Positions 1 through 7,231 of a stretch of 11,635 nucleotides of DNA are shown here, piece after piece (the first letter of the stretch is position 1; each line of letters opens with the position of its first letter). Under the pieces are notes generated by a model that worked only from the letters and a program-made list of their open reading frames with translations, did not search any database and was not told where the DNA came from. The stretch comes from UBA2253 sp964646985 (GTDB taxonomy: Bacteria; Bacillota_I; Bacilli_A; ML615J-28; CAG-698). Made by a program: the position numbers and the translations under genes. The stretch lies in contig CAZYFI010000044.1 in assembly GCA_964646985.1 (NCBI GenBank), positions 1 to 11,635 on the forward strand. Direction: 5' to 3'.

Positions 1-886
1 CCACCTTCCAAGCAATGGTTGTCAATAATCCCGAAGATGAGAAAACCGGTTTAAACTTGGTATTCATTAGCATAAAGCAACCGGTTCCGTAAGTGCTTTT
101 TACATCACCAATATCGTAGCAACATTGACCAAACAATGATGCTTGTTGATCACCGATTACTGAAGCGATTTTTACATCAGCATTTTCATCTAATTCCCAC
201 AATTTGGAAGCAATTCCATATTCTTCACTTGAAGACTTAACTTCTGGCAAAATAGAAGAAGGGATTCCCAAAACATCAAGAATTTCCTCATCCCATTTTA
301 GCGTATTAATATTATATAACATGGTTCTAGACGCATTGCTTGGATCTGTTATGTGCAAAGCCCCATTTGTTAATTTCCACACTAAATAAGTATCAATGGT
401 GCCAAATAAAACCTTTCCTGCTTGCGCTTTTTCTAGCGCTTGGGGAACATTATCTAAAATCCATTTAATTTTACTTGCTGAAAAATAAGGATTGATTAGT
501 AAACCTGTTTTTTGTTTCATCATTTCAGAATAGCCTTGCGCAATTAATTGTTCACAAATTTCTTGTGATTGCCGACTTTGCCAAACAATTGCATTATAAA
601 TCGGTTTCCCAGTTTTTTTATCCCAAATCACAGTTGTCTCTCTTTGATTGGTGATACCAATTGCAGCTATTTCTTTAAGAGAGAGACCACTTTTGTAAAT
701 AGCTTCAGCGATAACCTGATATACGGTTTCCCAAATTTCTTCAGGATCCTGTTCAACCCAACCACTTTTAGGGCAAATTTGGCTAAATTCCATTTGCGCT
801 TGTGAAATAATCTCTGATTTTTTATTAAAGATAATCGCTCGTGTGCTGGTTGTTCCTTGATCAATTGCTAGAATATAATTACCCAT
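1..886 (-). CDS. glpK: Glycerol kinase, N-terminal 295 residues (3' end beyond window)
   Basis: Phosphorylates glycerol with ATP to glycerol-3-phosphate in the cytoplasm, feeding glycolysis and lipid synthesis. The visible part carries the FGGY-kinase N-terminal domain: DQGTTSTR at residues 9-16, GWVEQDP at 42-48, TNQRETT at 79-85, DTYLVW at 165-170, SNASRTML at 183-190, and GDQQASLFGQ at 245-254 with the predicted catalytic base Asp246. The family is about 500 residues long, so roughly 200 C-terminal residues are missing because the window ends. The ATG start has AAGGAG 7 bases upstream (894-899), and a good promoter lies just before it. The gene is a separate unit from glgA, which ends at a terminator. 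The stretch between Gly224 and Gly245 contains no histidine, unlike Bacillus and Enterococcus GlpK, where a His here is phosphorylated by HPr. Identity is very secure. Confidence 0.97.
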   Translation of the reverse strand, partial: MGNYILAIDQGTTSTRAIIFNKKSEIISQAQMEFSQICPKSGWVEQDPEEIWETVYQVIAEAIYKSGLSLKEIAAIGITNQRETTVIWDKKTGKPIYNAIVWQSRQSQEICEQLIAQGYSEMMKQKTGLLINPYFSASKIKWILDNVPQALEKAQAGKVLFGTIDTYLVWKLTNGALHITDPSNASRTMLYNINTLKWDEEILDVLGIPSSILPEVKSSSEEYGIASKLWELDENADVKIASVIGDQQASLFGQCCYDIGDVKSTYGTGCFMLMNTKFKPVFSSSGLLTTIAWKV

Positions 887-911
887 AAATATACTCCTTA
901 TATTGCTTATA

Positions 912-940
912 ATTTTACCACATTTAAAGTAATTTTTCAA
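912..940 (-). promoter_or_regulatory. Predicted sigma-A promoter of glpK
   Basis: On the minus strand there is a -35 TTGAAA (935-940), a 17-base spacer and a -10 TAAAAT (912-917). The spacer ends in TGG, giving an extended -10. Transcription would start near 905, leaving a leader of about 20 bases that carries the AAGGAG ribosome binding site. No catabolite-repression operator or antiterminator structure is visible between it and the upstream terminator. Confidence 0.7.
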
Positions 941-956
941 TCTCTCAATCAAGAAC

Positions 957-987
957 AAAAAAAAAAGACGATTATGACATCGTCTTT
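957..987 (-). terminator. Rho-independent terminator of the glg operon
   Basis: An 8-base-pair perfect stem (964-971 with 980-987, AAAGACGA/TCGTCTTT) has an 8-base loop. It is followed on the minus strand by a run of T residues (957-966 read as A on the plus strand). It begins 6 bases after the glgA stop codon and ends the glgBCDA transcript before the glpK promoter. Confidence 0.85.
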
Positions 988-993
988 CATTGT

Positions 994-2436
994 TTATTTT
1001 TTGCTTATCATATTTTTGTACATTTGGATATAAGATGTTGCGGAAACATTCCAACTGAAATCAATTCCCATAATCTTTTTTGCAAGCACAGTATAGCGTT
1101 CACGATCATTATATACGGATATAGCTTCTTTGATTTTTTCTAACATCTGCAAAGAATCAAAGTCTTTGAACACAAAACCATTGCCGTTGCCATTATTGTA
1201 ATCTTTGATGGTATCAAACAAACCACCCGTTGCTCTAACAATTGGTACAGTACCATACCTACTGGCAATCATTTGTGACAAACCACAAGGTTCCATTTTC
1301 GAAGGCATTAAGAATAAATCAGATCCACCATAAATCTTCTTTGCAAGATTTGTGTCATAAGTAATCAAAACACTGACGCGTTTGGGATACCTTTTCGCAA
1401 CTTCTAAGAACTTTTCTTCAAAATAACGATCACCCTTGCCTAATAAAACAAATTGAATGTTTTCATTACTCATCAATTCATCTATCTTATCAAGTACTAA
1501 GTCAACTCCTTTTTGCATGGTTAAACGAGAAATCATACTAATAATGCAAGTGTTTGCATCAATATTTAAATTTAATCCTCTTTGCAGAGCTTCTTTGTTT
1601 TGCAATTTGTTCATAAAGGTATCAACAGCATAATTAACCGGAAGTGATTTGTCTAGTGCAGGATTGTAAAAATCAACATCGATACCATTGATAACACCAA
1701 CAATCTTATTTCCGTTGATTCTTGTCACATGCTCAAGTCCTGAAGCATATAAAGATGTCGTAATCTCTCTTGCATACCTTGGACTTACAGTACTTACCAA
1801 ATCGCTACAAACGATTGCTCCTTTGACCAAATTAATCAAGTGATTGTATTCCAGTACTTCTTGGAATTGTTTGTCAATGCCAATAATATCTTCGAGAAAT
1901 GCAATATCATAAATGCCTTGAAATTCAATATTATGAATTGTAAATATGGATTTGATATCTGTAAACAACCCTTGTTTCTTATAAAGCACATCAAGATAAA
2001 TATTAACTAAAGCAGTATGCCAGTCATGGGTATGAATAATATTAGGGACAAAGCCAATCATACCAAAAGTTTCAAATACACTTTTTGAAAAGAAAGCAAA
2101 TCTTTCTCCATCGTCATAATGCCCATAAATTAAATCACGATCAAAATAGTATTTGTTGTCAATAAAGTAGTAATCAACTCCATCTAGTTTTAAAGTATAA
2201 AGGCCACAATAAAGACGACGCCATGAAAGAACAACTGAAGTTTCACCAAGAAACTTTAGTTCATCACGATATTTATTAGAAATCACTTTATAAAGTGGCA
2301 TCATGACTCTAACTTTGTATCCACGATTGGCTTTCATTACCGCTTTAGGAAGGCTTCCTGCTACTTCAGCTAATCCTCCAGTTGCAACAAAATTTGTGCA
2401 TTCAGCAACAACAAATAAGATATTTTTTTGTTTCAT
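994..2436 (-). CDS. glgA: Glycogen synthase (ADP-glucose-dependent), 480 aa
   Basis: Transfers glucose from ADP-glucose to the growing alpha-1,4-glucan chain; a GT5-family GT-B fold enzyme. Visible motifs are TGGLAEVAGSLP (19-30), HTHDWHTALV, TIHNIEFQGIYD, STVSPRYAREI, NGIDVDFYNP, ISRLTMQKGVD in the second Rossmann domain, and EPCGLSQ with the predicted catalytic Glu, followed by PIVRATGGL. Length matches the family (B. subtilis 484). An in-frame ATG 17 codons upstream (2487) lies inside glgD and is rejected. The chosen ATG overlaps the glgD stop as ATGA and has AAGGA 9 bases upstream, which fits translational coupling, and it puts the start at the family's normal N-terminus. Oddity: the usual Lys of the KTGGL ADP-glucose motif is Ala18. 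It is the last gene of the operon. Confidence 0.96.
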   Translation of the reverse strand: MKQKNILFVVAECTNFVATGGLAEVAGSLPKAVMKANRGYKVRVMMPLYKVISNKYRDELKFLGETSVVLSWRRLYCGLYTLKLDGVDYYFIDNKYYFDRDLIYGHYDDGERFAFFSKSVFETFGMIGFVPNIIHTHDWHTALVNIYLDVLYKKQGLFTDIKSIFTIHNIEFQGIYDIAFLEDIIGIDKQFQEVLEYNHLINLVKGAIVCSDLVSTVSPRYAREITTSLYASGLEHVTRINGNKIVGVINGIDVDFYNPALDKSLPVNYAVDTFMNKLQNKEALQRGLNLNIDANTCIISMISRLTMQKGVDLVLDKIDELMSNENIQFVLLGKGDRYFEEKFLEVAKRYPKRVSVLITYDTNLAKKIYGGSDLFLMPSKMEPCGLSQMIASRYGTVPIVRATGGLFDTIKDYNNGNGNGFVFKDFDSLQMLEKIKEAISVYNDRERYTVLAKKIMGIDFSWNVSATSYIQMYKNMISKK

Positions 2437-3545
2437 CGCACCCCATCCTTTTCTATATAAATTAGTTTTTTCACACTTCCATTCCACTGCTTTTCATTGA
2501 GAATTTTTACATTCTTATCCGTAATTACATAGTCTAAATTAGCATTGTCATCAACAATCGTGCTTTGCATCAAGATGGAATTTTTCACAACAGCACTCTT
2601 GTTAATTTTGCATCCACGAAAAGCAATCGAGTTTTCAACAGTCCCATCAATGATACACCCATCGGCAATCAAAGAATTAGAAATTTTTGCATTCGTTCCA
2701 TACTTTGTAGGCGCTGAATCCCGTATTTTTGTATAGATAGATCTACCACTACTATTGAATAATTCATCTCTAACTGATTCATTCAATAAATTCATATTGA
2801 CTTGAAAATATGAATTTAGGGAACTGATATTTCCGAAATAGCCATCAAATTTGTATCCACAAATATTTAAATTGCCCAAATTTTCTCGTAAAATATCACG
2901 GTTAAAGCTCTTTAAATTTTTCGCAATGGCATCAACGACTAGTGATTCTAATAATGTTTTTTTGATAATCCAAGTATCAATTGAAACTTTCGCTCGTCCG
3001 ACATACTTCTTTTGAATATTGATACCAACAATACGCTTTTCATGATTGACATCAAACATAACCACTGGGCTATAGTCATCGGTTGTAATATCACTTTCGC
3101 GATAGACACAAGTAATATCTGCTTTTGTTTCAAAATGTTGTTGAAATATAGGTTTATAATCAATGTTGCATACTTGATAGCAATCCGCAAGGACAATATA
3201 ATCTGCCCGAGAGAATTTGATAAAACTGATAATGCTTTTTAAAGCTTCTAAACGAGAATTATATAATTCTTGACTTGCTCCATACGGAGGGAGAATAACC
3301 AACCCACCATTTTTTCTAGCAAGATCCCATTCTTTCCCACTTCCAACATGGTCCATTAAAGATAGATAATTATTTTTGGTAACCACACCAATGTGTGTTA
3401 TTCCATTATTAACCATATTAGAAAGAGTAAAGTCAATTAATCGATAACGTCCTCCAATAGGTGCAGAAGCAATCGTCCTGTTTTTTGTTACTTCAAATAT
3501 TTCTTTATCATGAATATTTGAAAATATTAAGCCTAAAGTTGCCAT
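2433..3545 (-). CDS. glgD: GlgD, regulatory subunit of ADP-glucose pyrophosphorylase, 370 aa
   Basis: A GlgC paralogue that in characterised Firmicutes forms a mixed complex with GlgC and raises its activity without being catalytic itself. The nucleotidyltransferase-like domain spans roughly residues 1-240 (GGRYRLIDFTLSNMVNNGI near 31-49, HVGSGKEWDL near 66-75, ILPPY near 84-88). It is followed by hexapeptide-type beta-helix repeats (SLIADGCIIDGTVENSIAF onward). The nucleotide-binding signature GGxGxRL present in the neighbouring GlgC is replaced by SNIHDKEIFEVT, and the SGDHIY and EKP segments are also lost, so catalytic activity is unlikely. It starts 8 bases after the glgC stop with an AGGTGAT ribosome binding site and ends in TGA overlapping the glgA ATG. 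Confidence 0.94.
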   Translation of the reverse strand: MATLGLIFSNIHDKEIFEVTKNRTIASAPIGGRYRLIDFTLSNMVNNGITHIGVVTKNNYLSLMDHVGSGKEWDLARKNGGLVILPPYGASQELYNSRLEALKSIISFIKFSRADYIVLADCYQVCNIDYKPIFQQHFETKADITCVYRESDITTDDYSPVVMFDVNHEKRIVGINIQKKYVGRAKVSIDTWIIKKTLLESLVVDAIAKNLKSFNRDILRENLGNLNICGYKFDGYFGNISSLNSYFQVNMNLLNESVRDELFNSSGRSIYTKIRDSAPTKYGTNAKISNSLIADGCIIDGTVENSIAFRGCKINKSAVVKNSILMQSTIVDDNANLDYVITDKNVKILNEKQWNGSVKKLIYIEKDGVR

Positions 3546-3553
3546 ACTATCAC

Positions 3554-4741
3554 CTAAATATCCTTTTCTATCATTTGGCCAGCTTGCACAATGAGATTTT
3601 CACTGATGACGACATTTGCTGACACCACAGTTATTTTGCCTTTTTGTTCACGACAACATCCTACATGACTATTCGTTTTGATTGTAACCGATTCATCAAC
3701 AATGCTGTTTTGTATAGAAGCACCATCTTCAATAACTGTGTTTGAAAATATGACACTATCTTTTACATAGGCACCTTTTCCAACTTTTACATTATGAGAT
3801 AGCAGAGAATTAATAACGGTTCCTTCAATCTTGCAGCCTACTGTAATGAGCGAATTGGATATTTCTGCTTGTTCTGCAATCATTTGAGGAGGAAAAGGAT
3901 CATTTCTTGCATAAATTTTCCAATTAGGATCAAACAAATCAAAATTTGGTTTTTCTCCCAGCAAGTCCATATTTGCTTCCCAAAGGCTTTCAATGGTTCC
4001 AACATCTTTCCAATATCCCGCAAAAGAATAGGCAAACAATCGTTTGTTATCAGCTAACATTCTCGGAATAATATTTTTCCCAAAATCATTCTCGGATGTT
4101 GCATCATTTTCATCTAAAGTTAAATAATCATATAGCACTTGACTATTGAAAATATAAATTCCCATGGAAGCATTTGTACTCTTTGGTTGCTTAGGTTTTT
4201 CTTCAAATTCATATATTCTTTGTTCTGGATTGGTATTCATGATTCCAAATCTGCTTGCTTCTTCTTTCGTAACATCGATGACAGCAATTGTGATATCTGC
4301 ATTTTTTTCTTTATGAAAGGCAAGCATTTTCGCATAATCCATTTTATAAATGTGATCACCAGACAGAATCAAAACATATTCTGGATTATAGCGTTTGATA
4401 AAACCAATATTTTGGTAAATAGCATTGGCTGTTCCACGGTACCAGTCTGTTTTATTCTTACCTTGGTAAGGCGGAAGAATATGCACTCCACCAAATGCTC
4501 TATCCAAATCCCAAGGTTGACCATTTCCGATATAATCATTTAAAATAAGTGGTTGATATTGCGTCAATACACCAACGGTGTCAATATTTGAATTGATACA
4601 ATTAGATAATGGAAAATCAATGATGCGGTATTTTGCACCAAAAGGGACAGCAGGTTTCGCTATCTTATTTGTCAATGCATATAATCGACTACCTTGACCT
4701 CCAGCTAATAACATGGCAACAATCTCTTTTTTATTGAACAT
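3554..4741 (-). CDS. glgC: Glucose-1-phosphate adenylyltransferase (ADP-glucose pyrophosphorylase), 395 aa
   Basis: Makes ADP-glucose and pyrophosphate from ATP and glucose-1-phosphate, the committed step of bacterial glycogen synthesis. The N-terminal Rossmann-like domain has LLAGGQGSRL at 11-20, KPAVPFGAKYRIIDFPLSNC at about 29-48, and SGDHIYKMDY at 127-136, where Asp129 matches the catalytic Asp of the E. coli enzyme. It also has EEKP at 180-183, with Lys182 at the sugar-phosphate site. Residues about 280-395 are left-handed beta-helix repeats used for assembly and regulation. Length is close to the B. subtilis protein (380). The start ATG lies 3 bases after the glgB stop, and AAGGAG sits within the last glgB codons, so translation is coupled. 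All key residues are present; this is the active partner of GlgD. Confidence 0.97.
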   Translation of the reverse strand: MFNKKEIVAMLLAGGQGSRLYALTNKIAKPAVPFGAKYRIIDFPLSNCINSNIDTVGVLTQYQPLILNDYIGNGQPWDLDRAFGGVHILPPYQGKNKTDWYRGTANAIYQNIGFIKRYNPEYVLILSGDHIYKMDYAKMLAFHKEKNADITIAVIDVTKEEASRFGIMNTNPEQRIYEFEEKPKQPKSTNASMGIYIFNSQVLYDYLTLDENDATSENDFGKNIIPRMLADNKRLFAYSFAGYWKDVGTIESLWEANMDLLGEKPNFDLFDPNWKIYARNDPFPPQMIAEQAEISNSLITVGCKIEGTVINSLLSHNVKVGKGAYVKDSVIFSNTVIEDGASIQNSIVDESVTIKTNSHVGCCREQKGKITVVSANVVISENLIVQAGQMIEKDI

Positions 4742-4744
4742 ATT

Positions 4745-6601
4745 CTACTCCTTGCGTATTTTTTTTAGAATGATAATAGAAAATGCAGGAACATTAATTT
4801 CTATTGCGTATTTACTGCGATTGCCGGCAACAGGCACAGATTTAACTTCTTCATTCTTATTTCCATAACCACCATATTGCTCATCATCACTATTTAGCAC
4901 TTCAATATAGGTCCCTTTTTTTACATAAAGTGGATACTGGTTTAAATTTTCTCCGGAAAAATTAATGACTACCACCAATGCCTTTTTGCTTTTGTTGAAT
5001 CTTTGATAACTTAGACAGTTATGATTTTGATCATTTGCATTAATCCACTCAAAACCTTGCCAAGAAGTATCGATTTCCCATAAGCAATTATTGCGTTTGT
5101 AAAAAAGATTGATGTCCCTAACAAATATTTGCAGTTTTTGATGTTTTTCATATTCTAACAACACCCAATCTAACTCATTCTGATAGTTCCATTCTTTAAA
5201 CTGCCCTAATTCATAACCCATAAAATTCAATTTTTTGCCAGGATGAGTCATCATATATCCAATAAATGCTCGTAAATTGGCAAATTTTTCATTATAATTT
5301 CCTGGCATTTTATCTAACAATGATTTTTTCCCATGAACAACTTCATCATGAGAAATTGGTAAAACAAAATTTTCACTAAAAGCATACATCAAAGAAAACG
5401 TCAATTTATTGTGATGATATTGTCGGAATAAAGGATCTATTTTCATGTAAGATAATGTATCATTCATCCATCCCATGTTCCATTTAAAATTAAAACCCAA
5501 ACCTCCAGAAAAAACAGGATGTGATACTCTTGCAAAATCAGTTGATTCTTCAGCAATCATCAAAGCATGAGGGAAAAATTTAAACACTTCTGTGTTAAGG
5601 GTTTTTAGAAATTCAATTGCCTCAAGATTATGATTGCCGCCATAAATATTTCGATCACTCACTTTTCTATCATAATCCAAATATAACATAGAAGCAACAG
5701 CATCGACTCTTAACCCATCAATATGATACTTTTCTAAATAAAATAATGCACTCGAGATTAAGAATGATTTCACCTCAGGTTTTTGAAAATTAAATATTCT
5801 TGTTCCCCAACCCTCATGTTCTTTTCTTAAAGGATTTGGCTCTTCATAAACATCTTGTCCATCAAATTCATATAAACCAAATGCATCTTTCGGAAAATGT
5901 GCAGGAACCCAATCAAGGATAACTCCAAGATTATTCTTGTGAGCATAATCCACAAAATACATAAAATCACTTGGTAATCCATACCTAGAAGTTACACTAA
6001 AATATCCCGTTACTTGATATCCCCATGATCCTTCAAAAGGAAATTCACTAATAGGCATTATTTCAATATGTGTGTATCCCATCTTTTTCACATAAGGAAT
6101 TAATTCTTTAGCTAACTTACGATAATTATAAGGTTTATTGTTGTGATATTTACGCCAAGATCCCAAATGAACTTCATAAATATTCATTGGACCAGCGTAA
6201 ATTTGATTATCGTTTTTCTTTTCTTGCCACACTTGATCGGAAAATGTGAAATCATCTAGATGATAAATTTTTGTACAAGTATTGCCGTTTGTTTCATGAT
6301 GATAACCATAAGGGTCTTGTTTAAAAAATTCTTGAGCTTGATTTTTTATCCAATATTTATAATTAGTAAATATTGATAAATTGCCAATGATGCCTTCCCA
6401 AATTCCTTCTTTGGTAATTCGCTTCATTGGGTTTTTCAAATTATCCCAAAGATTAAAGTCACCAACTATGCTCACATAATCAGCATGAGGAGCAAAAACA
6501 CGGAAAACATGTTCCGTTTCGCTAATCTTGTGACAGCCAAAAAATAAATGGGCATTTGTCACATAAGTATTATGAAAATCATATAAAAATTTAGCGTCCA
6601 T
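4745..6601 (-). CDS. glgB: 1,4-alpha-glucan branching enzyme, 618 aa
   Basis: Cuts alpha-1,4 chains and reattaches them as alpha-1,6 branches; a GH13 enzyme. A CBM48-type domain covers about residues 20-115 (FRVFAPHADYVSIVGDFNLWD). The catalytic barrel follows with EIMPISEFPFEGSWGYQVTGYF near 180-201, DGLRVDAV with predicted nucleophile Asp300, MIAEEST with acid/base Glu351, and ISHDE with Asp419. A beta-sandwich C-terminal domain ends in AFSIIILKKI. Length agrees with B. subtilis GlgB (627). An in-frame ATG at 6625 is rejected because it overlaps the -10 box of the operon promoter and has no ribosome binding site. The ATG at 6601 follows AAAAGG by 8 bases. It is the first gene of glgBCDA. 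Confidence 0.96.
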   Translation of the reverse strand: MDAKFLYDFHNTYVTNAHLFFGCHKISETEHVFRVFAPHADYVSIVGDFNLWDNLKNPMKRITKEGIWEGIIGNLSIFTNYKYWIKNQAQEFFKQDPYGYHHETNGNTCTKIYHLDDFTFSDQVWQEKKNDNQIYAGPMNIYEVHLGSWRKYHNNKPYNYRKLAKELIPYVKKMGYTHIEIMPISEFPFEGSWGYQVTGYFSVTSRYGLPSDFMYFVDYAHKNNLGVILDWVPAHFPKDAFGLYEFDGQDVYEEPNPLRKEHEGWGTRIFNFQKPEVKSFLISSALFYLEKYHIDGLRVDAVASMLYLDYDRKVSDRNIYGGNHNLEAIEFLKTLNTEVFKFFPHALMIAEESTDFARVSHPVFSGGLGFNFKWNMGWMNDTLSYMKIDPLFRQYHHNKLTFSLMYAFSENFVLPISHDEVVHGKKSLLDKMPGNYNEKFANLRAFIGYMMTHPGKKLNFMGYELGQFKEWNYQNELDWVLLEYEKHQKLQIFVRDINLFYKRNNCLWEIDTSWQGFEWINANDQNHNCLSYQRFNKSKKALVVVINFSGENLNQYPLYVKKGTYIEVLNSDDEQYGGYGNKNEEVKSVPVAGNRSKYAIEINVPAFSIIILKKIRKE

Positions 6602-6623
6602 CTTATTTACCTTTTCTATCCTC

Positions 6624-6652
6624 ATTATACTATTTAAAACAAATCAATTCAA
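6624..6652 (-). promoter_or_regulatory. Predicted sigma-A promoter of the glgBCDA operon
   Basis: On the minus strand TTGAAT (6647-6652), a 17-base spacer and a perfect TATAAT (6624-6629). The predicted transcript start near 6617 leaves a leader of about 16 bases holding the AAAAGG ribosome binding site. The ATG of the longest glgB reading frame is formed partly by the last two bases of TATAAT, so it lies upstream of the transcript start. Confidence 0.75.
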
Positions 6653-6680
6653 CATAAATTGCGGTTACTATTTATTTAAT

Positions 6681-6724
6681 CAACAAATAACAAAAGACAT
6701 GATATAAATGAAATCATGTCTTTT
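6681..6724 (-). terminator. Rho-independent terminator after the flavin-reductase-like gene
   Basis: A 12-base-pair perfect stem (6692-6703 with 6713-6724, AAAAGACATGAT/ATCATGTCTTTT) has a 9-base loop. On the minus strand it ends in TTTT and continues into T-rich sequence. It starts 9 bases after the stop codon at 6734 and separates this unit from the glg promoter. Confidence 0.82.
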
Positions 6725-6733
6725 ACAAAAAAA

Positions 6734-7231
6734 TTATTCTTTTTCAATTATTTTTACAATCTCTCCAATATAAAAACGATGGAAATCACCTCTAGGATAA
6801 TATCTTCCTTGAATCACTTCGTTAATCTTTGTAGCATCTAAATCTTGATAATAAAGTTTTTTACAAACAAAAGTAACTCTGGCTTCTTGAAAAGTGACTG
6901 TATCTTCAACATACAAAGGCGTCATATTGGTTGCTTTTACTTTGTCTTCGTTTCTTCCACTTCGCGATCCAAGATAAGTTAAACAATCTTTATATTGATT
7001 ATCATAAAAAGAAACCGTAAACAAATCATTTTCTTCCATAAATTGATAGGTAAAACGAGATTTTCTAACATAGCAAGTTAATACGTTTTTCCCCCAAATA
7101 ACACCAATGGTCGCCCAACCAATGGTCATAGTATTATAGGTATCGTGGTTTCCTGCGGTCAATAAAGCGCCATCTTTACCCATATTTTTAAAAATGTTTT
7201 CAGAAAATTGATAAATGTCTTTTTCTTTCAT
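6734..7231 (-). CDS. Flavin reductase-like, FMN-binding split-barrel protein, 165 aa
   Basis: Resembles the flavin reductase domain family, cytoplasmic proteins that bind FMN and often reduce free flavin with NAD(P)H; the real substrate and partner are unknown. Family-like segments are LLTAGNHDTYNTMTIGWATIGVIW (about 23-46), YVRKSRFTYQFME (54-66), the GSRSGRNEDK loop (88-97) and DFHRFYIGEI (149-158). Length is normal for single-domain members. The ATG shares its A with the TAA stop of the upstream kinase gene (TAATG), suggesting reinitiation; the nearest GGAG is 16 bases away. A TTG at 7243, 4 bases after that GGAG, would add four residues and cannot be excluded. It is the last gene of its unit and is followed by a strong terminator. 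Confidence 0.85.
   Translation of the reverse strand: MKEKDIYQFSENIFKNMGKDGALLTAGNHDTYNTMTIGWATIGVIWGKNVLTCYVRKSRFTYQFMEENDLFTVSFYDNQYKDCLTYLGSRSGRNEDKVKATNMTPLYVEDTVTFQEARVTFVCKKLYYQDLDATKINEVIQGRYYPRGDFHRFYIGEIVKIIEKE

Noticed and set aside
4139..4543. Plus-strand open frame of 134 codons
   Set aside because: It is antisense to glgC and has no ribosome binding site or recognisable motif; it is a shadow of the conserved gene.
6656..6669. Sequence resembling half of a CcpA (cre) operator just upstream of the glgB -35
   Set aside because: The left half (AGTAACCG) fits but the right half does not form the required palindrome, so it is too degenerate to annotate.
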